Source of the DNA: Sphingomonas arvum
Lineage (GTDB): Bacteria > Pseudomonadota > Alphaproteobacteria > Sphingomonadales > Sphingomonadaceae
NCBI RefSeq assembly: GCF_026013565.1
Contig: NZ_JAPDOB010000002.1
Coordinates: forward strand, 682,001-746,000
Direction: 5' to 3'
Length of the DNA stretch: 64,000 nucleotides
The position numbers and the translations under genes were made by a program. Shown piece after piece: positions 56,378 through 64,000 of the stretch (position 1 is its first letter; each line of letters begins with the position of its first letter). The notes under the pieces were generated by a model. It saw only the letters and a list, made by a program, of their open reading frames with translations, searched no databases and was not told the origin of the DNA.

Positions 56378-59200
56378 ATGGACCAGATTTTCGACGTCGA
56401 GCAGGGGCCGAGCTGGGAACGGCCGAACTGGCCGCTCGCTGAGCTGGATGAGATCAACCTTGGTCTCGATCCGACCCAGGCGACCATCGAGAAGGTGCAG
56501 AAGGCCGCCAAGGCGCAGGCGGCTACCGCAGGGGTGACCGACGAAACGGCCCTGCGCCGGGCGGCCGACGACAGCGTCCGGGCAATGATGCTGATCCGCA
56601 CCTACCGGGTGCGGGGGCATCTTGCGGCCGACCTCGACCCGCTGGGGCTATCCCACCGCGAACTGCCCGCCGATCTCACGCCCGAGTACCACGGGTTCAC
56701 TGCCGGCGATCTCGACCGCCCGGTCTACATCGGCGGCGCGCTTGGCCTCGAGACGGCGACGGTCCGCGACATCGTCGCCATCCTACGCGCCAACTACTGC
56801 GGCCGGATCGGCCTCGAGTACATGCACATCAATGACCTGGAGGAGCGCCGCTTTCTCCAGGAGCGGATGGAAGGCCGCGACAAGGGAGTCAGCTTTACCC
56901 CCGCGGGCAAGCAGGCGATCCTTGAGAAGGTGATCCACGGCGAGCAGTGGGAGAAGTTCCTCGCCAAGAAGTACGTCGGGACCAAGCGCTTCGGTCTCGA
57001 CGGCGGCGAGAGCATGATCCCGGCGCTTGAGGGCGTGATCAAGTATGGCGGCCAGTATGGCGTTGAGGAGATCACGGTTGGCATGGCCCATCGCGGGCGG
57101 CTCAACGTCCTCGCCAACGTCATGGGCAAGCCGTACCGCGCCATCTTCAACGAATTCGCGGGTGGCAGCGCCAACCCGAAGGACGTCGGTGGCTCCGGCG
57201 ACGTCAAGTACCACCTCGGCACCAGCAGCGATCGCGAGTTCGATGGCATCAAGGTCCATCTGTCGCTGCAGGCCAATCCGTCGCACCTGGAAGCGGTCAA
57301 CCCCGTGGTGCTCGGCAAGGCCCGGGCGGTGCAGACGATCAAGGGCGATCCCGACGGCGACAAGGTGCTGCCAGTGCTGCTGCACGGCGACGCGGCGTTC
57401 GCGGGCCAGGGCATTGTCTGGGAGTGCCTGAGCTTCTCCGGCCTGCCCGGCTATGGCACCGGCGGCTGCCTGCATTTCGTCATCAACAATCAGGTCGGCT
57501 TCACCACCTCGCCGCAGTTCGCGCGCTCGTCGCCCTATCCTTCGGACGTGGCCAAGGGCATTCAGGCGCCAATCCTGCACGTCAATGGCGATGATCCGGA
57601 AGCGGTGACCTTCTGCTGCAAGCTGGCCGTCGAGTTCCGCCAGCAGTTCAATCGCGACATCGTGATCGACATGTGGTGCTACCGCCGCTTCGGCCACAAC
57701 GAGGGCGACGAGCCGAGCTTCACCCAGCCGCTGATGTACGATGCGATCCGGCAGCATCCGGCAGTGAGCAAGCTCTACGGTGACCGGCTGATTGCGGAGG
57801 GCGTGGTTGACCAGGCCTGGATCGACGCGCGCACCGCCGAGTTCACTACCCTGCTGGAAGGCGAGTTCACGGCGGGTGCGACCTACCTGCCGAACAAGGC
57901 CGACTGGTTTGAGGGACGCTGGGCCGGGCTGAAGCGCCCCGGCGAGCCGGTGTCCGGGCGCCGTAACACGGGCACGGCGATCGACACCGAGGAGATGGCG
58001 CGGCTCGGCGAGCTGCTAACCCAGGTTCCCGAGGGGCTGACGGTCCACAAGACGCTGCAGCGGATTCTCGATGCCAAGAAGCAGATGTTCACGGCGGGCG
58101 CCGGCTTCGACTGGGCGACGGCGGAGGCGCTGGCGTTCGGTGGGCTTCTTGCCGACGGTCACAGCGTGCGGCTGTCGGGCCAAGACAGCGGTCGCGGCAC
58201 CTTCTCGCAGCGTCACGCAGTGTGGACCGATCAGCAGACCGGCAACAAGTACATCCCGCTGACCAAAGTCGAGGGCGGTCGGTTCGAGGTCCGCGACAGC
58301 CCGCTGTCGGAGTTCGGCGTGCTCGGCTTCGAATATGGCTACAGCCTGGCCGACCCTCGCACCCTGGTGCTGTGGGAGGCGCAGTTCGGCGACTTCGCCA
58401 ATGGCGCGCAGGTCATCATCGACCAGTTCATCGCCAGCGGCGAGGCGAAGTGGCTGCGCGCCAGCGGCCTCGTGCTGCTGCTGCCGCACGGATTCGAAGG
58501 ACAGGGACCGGAGCACAGTTCGGCCCGCCTGGAGCGCTACCTGCAGCTGTGTGCGGACGACAACATCCAGGTCGCATATCCGACCACGCCGGCCAACTAC
58601 TTCCACCTGTTGCGGCGCCAGTTGCTGCGCGACTTCCGCAAGCCGCTGGTGGTGATGACGCCCAAGTCGCTGCTTCGCCACAAGTTGGCGGTATCGACTG
58701 CCGCCGACTTCACCGGCGAAAGTCACTTCAAGCGGATTTTGTCCGATCTTAACCCGCCAGTTGAGGGCAAGACCAGGCGGCTGGTCTTGTGCTCGGGCAA
58801 GATCGCCTACGAACTGCTCGAAGCGCGCGACGCGGCCGGGCAGGACGATGTCGAGGTGGTCCGGATCGAGCAACTGTATCCGTTCCCGTCCGAGCCGCTG
58901 GTCAAGCGCCTGTCTGCCATGCCGAACCTCGAAGAGGTCGTCTGGTGCCAGGAAGAGCCGCGCAACAACGGCAGCTGGTTCTTCGTCGAGCCGTTCATCG
59001 AGGAATGCCTCAAGGCGGCCGGCAAGAACCTGCGTCCGCGCTACGCGGGCCGCGCCGCGTCCGCTTCGCCTGCAACGGGCCTCGCCAAGCGCCATGCCGA
59101 GGAGCAGACGGGCCTTGTCGGCGACGCGCTCGGCACCCCTGAATCGACCAACGCTGAAGTGGAGGCTAAGCAGCCTCCAGCCGCAGCAGCCAACTCCTGA
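56378..59200 (+). CDS. sucA: 2-oxoglutarate dehydrogenase E1 component
   Basis: SucA is the thiamine-diphosphate E1 subunit that decarboxylates 2-oxoglutarate. The 940-residue protein has the [17 protein letters not shown] segment, [15 protein letters not shown] (the GDG-like thiamine site) and [20 protein letters not shown], and the transketolase-like C-terminal half. The E. coli type N-terminal extension is present in form ([13 protein letters not shown]). The acidic/Ala-rich C-terminal tail of about 40 residues is low complexity. sucB starts nine bases later with GAGGAG between. Confidence 0.97.
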   Translation: MDQIFDVEQGPSWERPNWPLAELDEINLGLDPTQATIEKVQKAAKAQAATAGVTDETALRRAADDSVRAMMLIRTYRVRGHLAADLDPLGLSHRELPADLTPEYHGFTAGDLDRPVYIGGALGLETATVRDIVAILRANYCGRIGLEYMHINDLEERRFLQERMEGRDKGVSFTPAGKQAILEKVIHGEQWEKFLAKKYVGTKRFGLDGGESMIPALEGVIKYGGQYGVEEITVGMAHRGRLNVLANVMGKPYRAIFNEFAGGSANPKDVGGSGDVKYHLGTSSDREFDGIKVHLSLQANPSHLEAVNPVVLGKARAVQTIKGDPDGDKVLPVLLHGDAAFAGQGIVWECLSFSGLPGYGTGGCLHFVINNQVGFTTSPQFARSSPYPSDVAKGIQAPILHVNGDDPEAVTFCCKLAVEFRQQFNRDIVIDMWCYRRFGHNEGDEPSFTQPLMYDAIRQHPAVSKLYGDRLIAEGVVDQAWIDARTAEFTTLLEGEFTAGATYLPNKADWFEGRWAGLKRPGEPVSGRRNTGTAIDTEEMARLGELLTQVPEGLTVHKTLQRILDAKKQMFTAGAGFDWATAEALAFGGLLADGHSVRLSGQDSGRGTFSQRHAVWTDQQTGNKYIPLTKVEGGRFEVRDSPLSEFGVLGFEYGYSLADPRTLVLWEAQFGDFANGAQVIIDQFIASGEAKWLRASGLVLLLPHGFEGQGPEHSSARLERYLQLCADDNIQVAYPTTPANYFHLLRRQLLRDFRKPLVVMTPKSLLRHKLAVSTAADFTGESHFKRILSDLNPPVEGKTRRLVLCSGKIAYELLEARDAAGQDDVEVVRIEQLYPFPSEPLVKRLSAMPNLEEVVWCQEEPRNNGSWFFVEPFIEECLKAAGKNLRPRYAGRAASASPATGLAKRHAEEQTGLVGDALGTPESTNAEVEAKQPPAAAANS

Positions 59201-59208
59201 GGAGCCGA

Positions 59209-60462
59209 ATGGGCATCGAAGTCAAAGTTCCGACGCTTGGCGAAAGCATCACGGAAGCGACCCTCGGCCAGTGGCTGAAGAAGCCCGGCGAGGCGGTCGC
59301 GGTCGATGAACCGGTCGCGAGCCTTGAAACCGACAAGGTGTCGGTGGAAGTGCCCTCGCCCGTCGCCGGCACGTTCGGCGAGGCGATGGTTGCCGAGGGC
59401 GACACGGTCAACGTCGGCGCGGTGATCGCGACCATTTCGGAAGGGGCAGCTGGGTCCGCTCCTGCTGCGACCTCCGCTCCGGCCCAGGCACCAGCCGCTC
59501 CGGCTTCGGCCGCGTCGGCCGCCCCGACGCAAGGGCACGAAATCACGGATGAGCAGGCACAAGCTCTTCGCCTCAGCCCCGCAGTGCGCCGGGCTGTTCA
59601 GGAAAGCGGCGTAGATCCGTCGGCTCTGACCGGGTCCGGCAGGGACGGTCGCCTGACCAAGGAAGACGTGCAGAAGGCGGCCGAGGGCAAGGTCGCGCAG
59701 CCGAGCGCGCCGGCTCCGGCACCGGTCGCGCCAGCGTCCGCCGCCCCGGTTGCGACCGGCGAGCGCCGCGAGGAGCGCGTCCGCATGACGCGCCTGCGCC
59801 AGACCATCGCCACCCGCCTCAAGGAAGCGCAGAACACCGCTGCGCTGCTGACCACGTTCAATGACGTGGACATGACGGAAGTCATCGCCGCCCGCGCCCG
59901 CTACAAGGACCTATTCGAGAAGAAGCACGGCATTCGCCTCGGCTTCATGGGATTCTTCGTGAAGGCGGCGGCGCTGGCCGCCCGCGACGTGCCGTCGGTT
60001 AACGCCCGGATCGAGGGCGACGAGATCGTCTACCACGACTACCTCGACGTTTCGGTCGCCGTTTCCGCGCCCAAGGGCCTGGTCGTCCCGGTGATCCGCT
60101 CGGCCGACCGGATGAGCTTCGCCGAGATCGAGGGCGCGATCGCCGGCTACGGCAAGAAGGCCAAGGAAGGCACGCTCACCCAAGCCGACATGGCTGGCGG
60201 CACCTTTACCATCTCCAACGGTGGCGTGTTCGGCTCGCTGCTGTCCACTCCGATCATCAATCCGCCCCAATCGGCGGTGCTCGGCATGCACCGGATTGAG
60301 GAGCGGCCGGTGGTCAGGGACGGGCAGATCGTCGCCCGCCCGATGATGTACCTGGCGTTGAGCTATGATCACCGGCTGGTCGACGGCCGCGAGGCGGTCA
60401 CGTTCCTGGTCCGCATCAAGGAAGCGATCGAAGACCCGACGCGGCTGCTGATCGACTTGTGA
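59209..60462 (+). CDS. sucB: Dihydrolipoamide succinyltransferase E2 component
   Basis: SucB is the E2 core of the 2-oxoglutarate dehydrogenase complex. The 417-residue protein has one lipoyl domain with the lipoyl Lys at 43 ([16 protein letters not shown]), an Ala/Pro-rich linker, a peripheral-subunit-binding domain ([20 protein letters not shown]), a second linker, and the catalytic domain ending [16 protein letters not shown] with the catalytic His. One lipoyl domain is normal for this enzyme. lpdA follows 87 bases later. Confidence 0.97.
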   Translation: MGIEVKVPTLGESITEATLGQWLKKPGEAVAVDEPVASLETDKVSVEVPSPVAGTFGEAMVAEGDTVNVGAVIATISEGAAGSAPAATSAPAQAPAAPASAASAAPTQGHEITDEQAQALRLSPAVRRAVQESGVDPSALTGSGRDGRLTKEDVQKAAEGKVAQPSAPAPAPVAPASAAPVATGERREERVRMTRLRQTIATRLKEAQNTAALLTTFNDVDMTEVIAARARYKDLFEKKHGIRLGFMGFFVKAAALAARDVPSVNARIEGDEIVYHDYLDVSVAVSAPKGLVVPVIRSADRMSFAEIEGAIAGYGKKAKEGTLTQADMAGGTFTISNGGVFGSLLSTPIINPPQSAVLGMHRIEERPVVRDGQIVARPMMYLALSYDHRLVDGREAVTFLVRIKEAIEDPTRLLIDL

Positions 60463-60548
60463 TTTCCCCCACCGACCCCAGTTGAGACGGGTGTCCCGGC
60501 TGCGTCCGGATGGCGGCGGCTGCCGCCACGACGAACAGGAAAAATCTG

Positions 60549-61940
60549 ATGGCTGATTACGACTTCGACGTATTGGTGATTGGCGCCGGCCCCGGCGGCT
60601 ACGTCGCCGCAATCCGCGCGGCGCAGCTCGGGCTCAAGACCGGCTGCGTCGAGAGCCGCGAAACACTGGGCGGCACCTGCCTCAACGTCGGTTGCATCCC
60701 GTCCAAGGCGCTGCTCCATGCGTCCGAACTGTTCGAGGAAGCCGCGCACGGCCACTTCGACCAATGGGGCATCAGCGGCCAATTCACGCTGGACCTCACC
60801 AAGATGCATGCCGGCCGCAAGGATGCGGTCGGGGGCCTGACCAAGGGCATCGAGTTCCTGTTCAAGAAGAACAAGGTCGAGTGGATCAAGGGGCAGGGCA
60901 CGTTCACCGGCAAGGACACGGTCCAGGTCGGTGATCGCACCGTCAAGGCCAAGAACATCGTGATCGCCACGGGCTCGTCCGTCACCCAGCTGCCGGGTAT
61001 GACCATCGACCAGCAGCGGATCGTCGATTCCACCGGCGCGCTGGAGCTCCCCGAGGTGCCGTCACACTTGGTGGTGATCGGCGGCGGCGTGATCGGCTTG
61101 GAGCTCGGTTCGGTCTGGCGGCGGCTTGGCGCCAAGGTCACGGTCGTCGAGTTCCTCGACCAGATACTGCCCGGCATGGACGAGGAAGTCCGCAAGGAAG
61201 CCAACAAGATTTTCAAGAAGCAGGGCTTCGAATATCGGCTCGGCACCAAGGTGACGGGCGCGCAGGTGAATGGCGGCGGCGTCGCCGTGACGATCGAGCC
61301 CGCGAAGGGCGGCGCGGCCGAGACCATCGAGGCCAGTCACGTGCTGGTCGCCATTGGCCGCCGCGCCAACACCGAAGGGCTTGGTCTCGATGCGGCCGGG
61401 CTGCAGGTCAATAACCGCGGCCAGATCGAGATCGACCACGACTTCCGCACGGCCGTGCCCGGCATCTGGGCGATCGGTGACGTGGTCCCCGGCCCCATGC
61501 TCGCGCACAAGGCCGAGGACGAGGGCATCGCCGTGGCCGAGAACATCGCCGGCCTGACCGGTATCGTGAACCACGCGATCATTCCGTCCGTGGTCTATAC
61601 CACGCCGGAGATCGCGGGCGTCGGCCTGACCGAGGAGCAGGCCAAGGCCAACGGCGAGGTCAAAGTCGGCAAGTTCCCGATGCTCGCCAACAGCCGCGCG
61701 AAGACGAACAAGGAGCCGGACGGATTCGTCAAGGTCATCGCCGATGCGAGGACCGACCGGGTGCTCGGGGTGTGGATGATCAACACTTTGGCCGGCACCA
61801 TGATCGCGCAGGCCGCGCAGGCGATGGAGTTCGGCGCGACGTCCGAGGACATCGCCTACACTTGCCACGCTCACCCGACCCACGCCGAGGCCTTCAAGGA
61901 AGCGGCGATGGCAGTTCGCGGCAAGCCGATCCACGTCTAG
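60549..61940 (+). CDS. lpdA: Dihydrolipoyl dehydrogenase E3 component
   Basis: LpdA reoxidises dihydrolipoamide with NAD in the 2-oxoglutarate dehydrogenase complex and may serve other complexes. The 463-residue flavoprotein begins DVLVIGAGPGGYVAAIRAAQ, with the redox-active disulfide Cys44-Cys49 in GGTCLNVGCIPSK. VVIGGGVIGLELGSVW is the NAD fold, and HAHPTHAE near the end carries the catalytic His-Glu pair. AGGA lies about 10 bases before the ATG. It is the last gene of the TCA block. Confidence 0.97.
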   Translation: MADYDFDVLVIGAGPGGYVAAIRAAQLGLKTGCVESRETLGGTCLNVGCIPSKALLHASELFEEAAHGHFDQWGISGQFTLDLTKMHAGRKDAVGGLTKGIEFLFKKNKVEWIKGQGTFTGKDTVQVGDRTVKAKNIVIATGSSVTQLPGMTIDQQRIVDSTGALELPEVPSHLVVIGGGVIGLELGSVWRRLGAKVTVVEFLDQILPGMDEEVRKEANKIFKKQGFEYRLGTKVTGAQVNGGGVAVTIEPAKGGAAETIEASHVLVAIGRRANTEGLGLDAAGLQVNNRGQIEIDHDFRTAVPGIWAIGDVVPGPMLAHKAEDEGIAVAENIAGLTGIVNHAIIPSVVYTTPEIAGVGLTEEQAKANGEVKVGKFPMLANSRAKTNKEPDGFVKVIADARTDRVLGVWMINTLAGTMIAQAAQAMEFGATSEDIAYTCHAHPTHAEAFKEAAMAVRGKPIHV

Positions 61941-61974
61941 CATCGAGGCTCAGGAAGACGGGCGGAGCACAGGC

Positions 61975-62700
61975 ATGCGCCTCCGCTCGACCCTGCGGCG
62001 CTGGCATACCTGGCTCGGCTGGCTGATCGGCCTGCCGCTGCTGTTCTGGACCTTGTCCGGCGTGATCATGGTGTGGAAGCCAATCGAGGAGGTGCGCGGC
62101 GCCGACCTCCTGCGGCCGCTGGCGCCGGTGCGCATGACGGCGCCGCCCGCACCGCCAAGCATCGCCGGACTGCCGCTCGAGCGCTTGAGCCTGGAACAGC
62201 GTGCCGGGGGTCCGCGCTGGATCCTGGCGGTGAAGGACGGACCGACGCGGCTGGCCGACCCGCTGACCGGCCACTTGCTCCCGCCACTCAGCGCGGCCGA
62301 TGCCGCACGCGAGGTTACCGGCCGCTACACCGGATCGGCGCACGTCGCCGCCGTCGCCCGCACCTCCGCCGACAGCCCGCCGCTCGACCTCCGCCGTCCG
62401 CTTGCCACCTGGCAGGTGAGCATGAGCGACGGCACTCGCTTCTACGTCGACGCCGGCTCCGGCGAGGTGGTCGCCCGCCGCACCCGCTGGTGGCGCTTCT
62501 ATGATTGGATGTGGGGGCTCCACATCATGGACCTGAAGGGCCGCGAGGACAGCCACAACCCGTCGGTGATCGGCTTCGGGATCGCGGCGCTGATCGGCAC
62601 GGTGCTGGCGCTCGCCCTGCTGCCCTTCACGGTGCGGCGGCGCCGGATCAGCCCAGCAGCGCCGCAAGCCGCTCCCACCAGCCCAGCTCCGCCGCGCTGA
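61975..62700 (+). CDS. PepSY-domain membrane protein
   Basis: This is a 241-residue protein with an N-terminal transmembrane helix (about 12-34, WLGWLIGLPLLFWTLSGVIMVW) typical of PepSY-associated proteins, a periplasmic domain (WQVSMSDGTRFYVDAGSGEVVARRTR is a PepSY unit), and a second helix near 205-225. Similar proteins are often near iron reductases or TonB receptors. Here none is seen, and the gene follows lpdA by 34 bases. Its 3' end overlaps sppA on the other strand by 53 bases. Confidence 0.75.
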   Translation: MRLRSTLRRWHTWLGWLIGLPLLFWTLSGVIMVWKPIEEVRGADLLRPLAPVRMTAPPAPPSIAGLPLERLSLEQRAGGPRWILAVKDGPTRLADPLTGHLLPPLSAADAAREVTGRYTGSAHVAAVARTSADSPPLDLRRPLATWQVSMSDGTRFYVDAGSGEVVARRTRWWRFYDWMWGLHIMDLKGREDSHNPSVIGFGIAALIGTVLALALLPFTVRRRRISPAAPQAAPTSPAPPR

Positions 62701-64000
62701 CTCGCGCCGGCACGGGCGCCGGGCAGCTCAGGCAGCGAACCTGGATGGTCGGACCCATCAGCACCGAGCGGGCGTCGGCCAGCCCGCCCAGAAGTTCGCG
62801 CTGGCCGCGCGCCGCCAGGCTGGCGAAGGCGTCGGAGCCGCCGCTGCTGCCCTCGTCGTCATCGTCACCGCCGACGAAGCCGAGCAGCTGCGACCGCCAG
62901 CTGGTCGGTCGTTCCAGGTAAGTGACCCGGCGCTCGTCACCCAGCTTGGCCAGGCGGGCGGCTTCCGCGATCGCCTCGTCCATCCCGCCGAAGCTGTCGA
63001 CCAGGCCGATCTGTCGCGCCGTTCCGCCTGCCCACACGCGGCCTTGCGCGATTTGGTTGACCTGGGCCGGCGTCTTGCCGCGCGCCTGGGCGACCAGCCC
63101 GAGGAAGCGACGGTAGGTGCTCTCGATCCCCATCTGCACCAGCCGGCTCGCTTCGGGGGAGGGCCCGTTGAGCAGGTCCGGCTCGCCCGACAGCGGCGTA
63201 GTCTTCACCCCGTCGGCACCGACGCCCAGCTTTTGCAGGGTGCCCTGGAAGCTCGGCAAGATGCCGAACACGCCGATAGAGCCGGTGATGGTCGAGGGCT
63301 CGGCTATGATCCGATCCGCGGCGGTCGCCACCCAATAGCCGCCCGACGCGGCGACATTGCCCATGGAGGCGACCACGGGAATGTTACGTGCCCGGGCTTG
63401 CATGAGGGCTGCGCGGATGCGCTCCGATCCGGTCACCGAGCCGCCGGGCGAGTCGATGCGGACGACCAGCGCCTTCAGCTTGCCGCCGCGCAGCGCTTTG
63501 TCGATCGTCGCCGCGATGCTTTCGCCGCCGGCCGTGCCGAGCGGCGCCTTCCCGTCCACGATGGTCCCGGCAACCGTCACCACCCCGATCGGCGCCGAGC
63601 GGTTGTCGCGTACCTTGTCGCGGACGTAGGCGGCCAGCGGGATGCGCTGGTAGGCGCCGCGAGCGCGGTCTCCTTCGCCGCCGAGCGCCGCCAGCCGGCG
63701 CTCGAACTGGTGCCGCTCGCCGATGCGGTCGACCAGCCCGGCGCGTAGGGCCGCCTGGGCAAAGTCGCCGCCGCTCGCCTGAACGACGCCGGCCGTGTCG
63801 CGCAGATATGGGTCGACGGCCGCCTTGGGCCGTGCCGCGCGGATGTCGTCGCGCCAGGTCTCCAGCAGGTTGCCGGACAGTTCCTGCGCATTCTGCCGCG
63901 CCTCAGGCGACATGTCAGAGCGGGTGTAGGGCTCGACCGCGCTCTTGTAGGTGCCGACGCGGTAGACGTTGGCGGTCACGCCCAACTTGTCGAGCAGGCC
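62648..64000 (-). CDS. sppA: Signal peptide peptidase SppA, partial
   Basis: SppA (67 kDa type) degrades cleaved signal peptides at the periplasmic face of the inner membrane. The visible 450 residues lack the N terminus, which lies beyond the window. YRVGTYKSAVEPYTRSDM carries the catalytic Lys of the first repeat. The second repeat has VVRIDSPGGSVTGSERIR and the nucleophile Ser in GNVAASGGYWVA. STITGSIGVFGI follows. The C-terminal tail after about residue 385 is acidic then Cys-containing (VRCLSCPAPV). Its end overlaps the PepSY gene in a convergent arrangement. Confidence 0.94.
   Translation of the reverse strand, partial: GLLDKLGVTANVYRVGTYKSAVEPYTRSDMSPEARQNAQELSGNLLETWRDDIRAARPKAAVDPYLRDTAGVVQASGGDFAQAALRAGLVDRIGERHQFERRLAALGGEGDRARGAYQRIPLAAYVRDKVRDNRSAPIGVVTVAGTIVDGKAPLGTAGGESIAATIDKALRGGKLKALVVRIDSPGGSVTGSERIRAALMQARARNIPVVASMGNVAASGGYWVATAADRIIAEPSTITGSIGVFGILPSFQGTLQKLGVGADGVKTTPLSGEPDLLNGPSPEASRLVQMGIESTYRRFLGLVAQARGKTPAQVNQIAQGRVWAGGTARQIGLVDSFGGMDEAIAEAARLAKLGDERRVTYLERPTSWRSQLLGFVGGDDDDEGSSGGSDAFASLAARGQRELLGGLADARSVLMGPTIQVRCLSCPAPVPARVSAAELGWWERLAALLG

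Overview
The window is a GC-rich stretch of an alphaproteobacterial chromosome, most likely from the Sphingomonadaceae (Sphingomonas or a close relative). Support for this is the complete dcw cluster with a GTG-started mraZ, the phyP/nepR/phyR/ecfG general stress response locus, the mdh-sucD-sucA-sucB-lpd block, the scpAB-tatABC block, and the use of four-base ATGA/GTGA overlaps for translational coupling. The ends cut guaA (left) and sppA (right). There are no rRNA or tRNA genes, insertion sequences, prophage or CRISPR arrays that I can see.

Layout. 1-13004 is a mixed housekeeping region: guaA start, a Gly/Tyr-rich secreted protein, an alpha/beta hydrolase, mscL, a prolyl oligopeptidase lipoprotein, der, an Hpt protein, a DUF418 membrane protein, bfr-bfd, purL and small envelope proteins. 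13005-32402 is the division and cell wall cluster: a control region with a DnaA box and four 10-bp-spaced MraZ repeats, then mraZ, rsmH, ftsL, ftsI, murE, murF, mraY, murD, ftsW, murG, murC, murB, ddl, ftsQ, ftsA, a divergent GDPD-like gene, and ftsZ with its own upstream region and terminator. 32483-41909 continues the envelope/chromosome theme: a TPR/SPOR protein, dgt, argS, two SPOR membrane proteins, nagZ, scpA, scpB, tatA, tatB, tatC.

41910-45886 is the general stress response locus. PhyR (response regulator with a sigma-like domain), NepR (anti-sigma), EcfG (ECF sigma) and a PhyP-like histidine-kinase relative with a degraded ATPase domain are all present. I read three matches to the sigma-EcfG promoter (GGAAC-N16/17-CGTT): one ahead of a 46-residue membrane peptide and ecfG, one ahead of nepR (GGTT at -10), and one perfect match on the minus strand directly after phyP. 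The third points into a gene-free stretch that would be transcribed as an RNA of about 100 nt with two C-rich hairpin loops. This predicted stress small RNA resembles Caulobacter GsrN in logic and is the most interesting item in the window.

45887-64000 returns to central metabolism and housekeeping: glnE, a one-cysteine peroxiredoxin, an MgtC-like protein, sdhB, a thioesterase, zapE, an M20 peptidase, the TCA block mdh-sucD-sucA-sucB-lpd (sucC is not here), a PepSY protein and sppA. Start sites were chosen from ribosome binding sites, overlaps and signal peptides. All functions are read from sequence and family knowledge without database searches.
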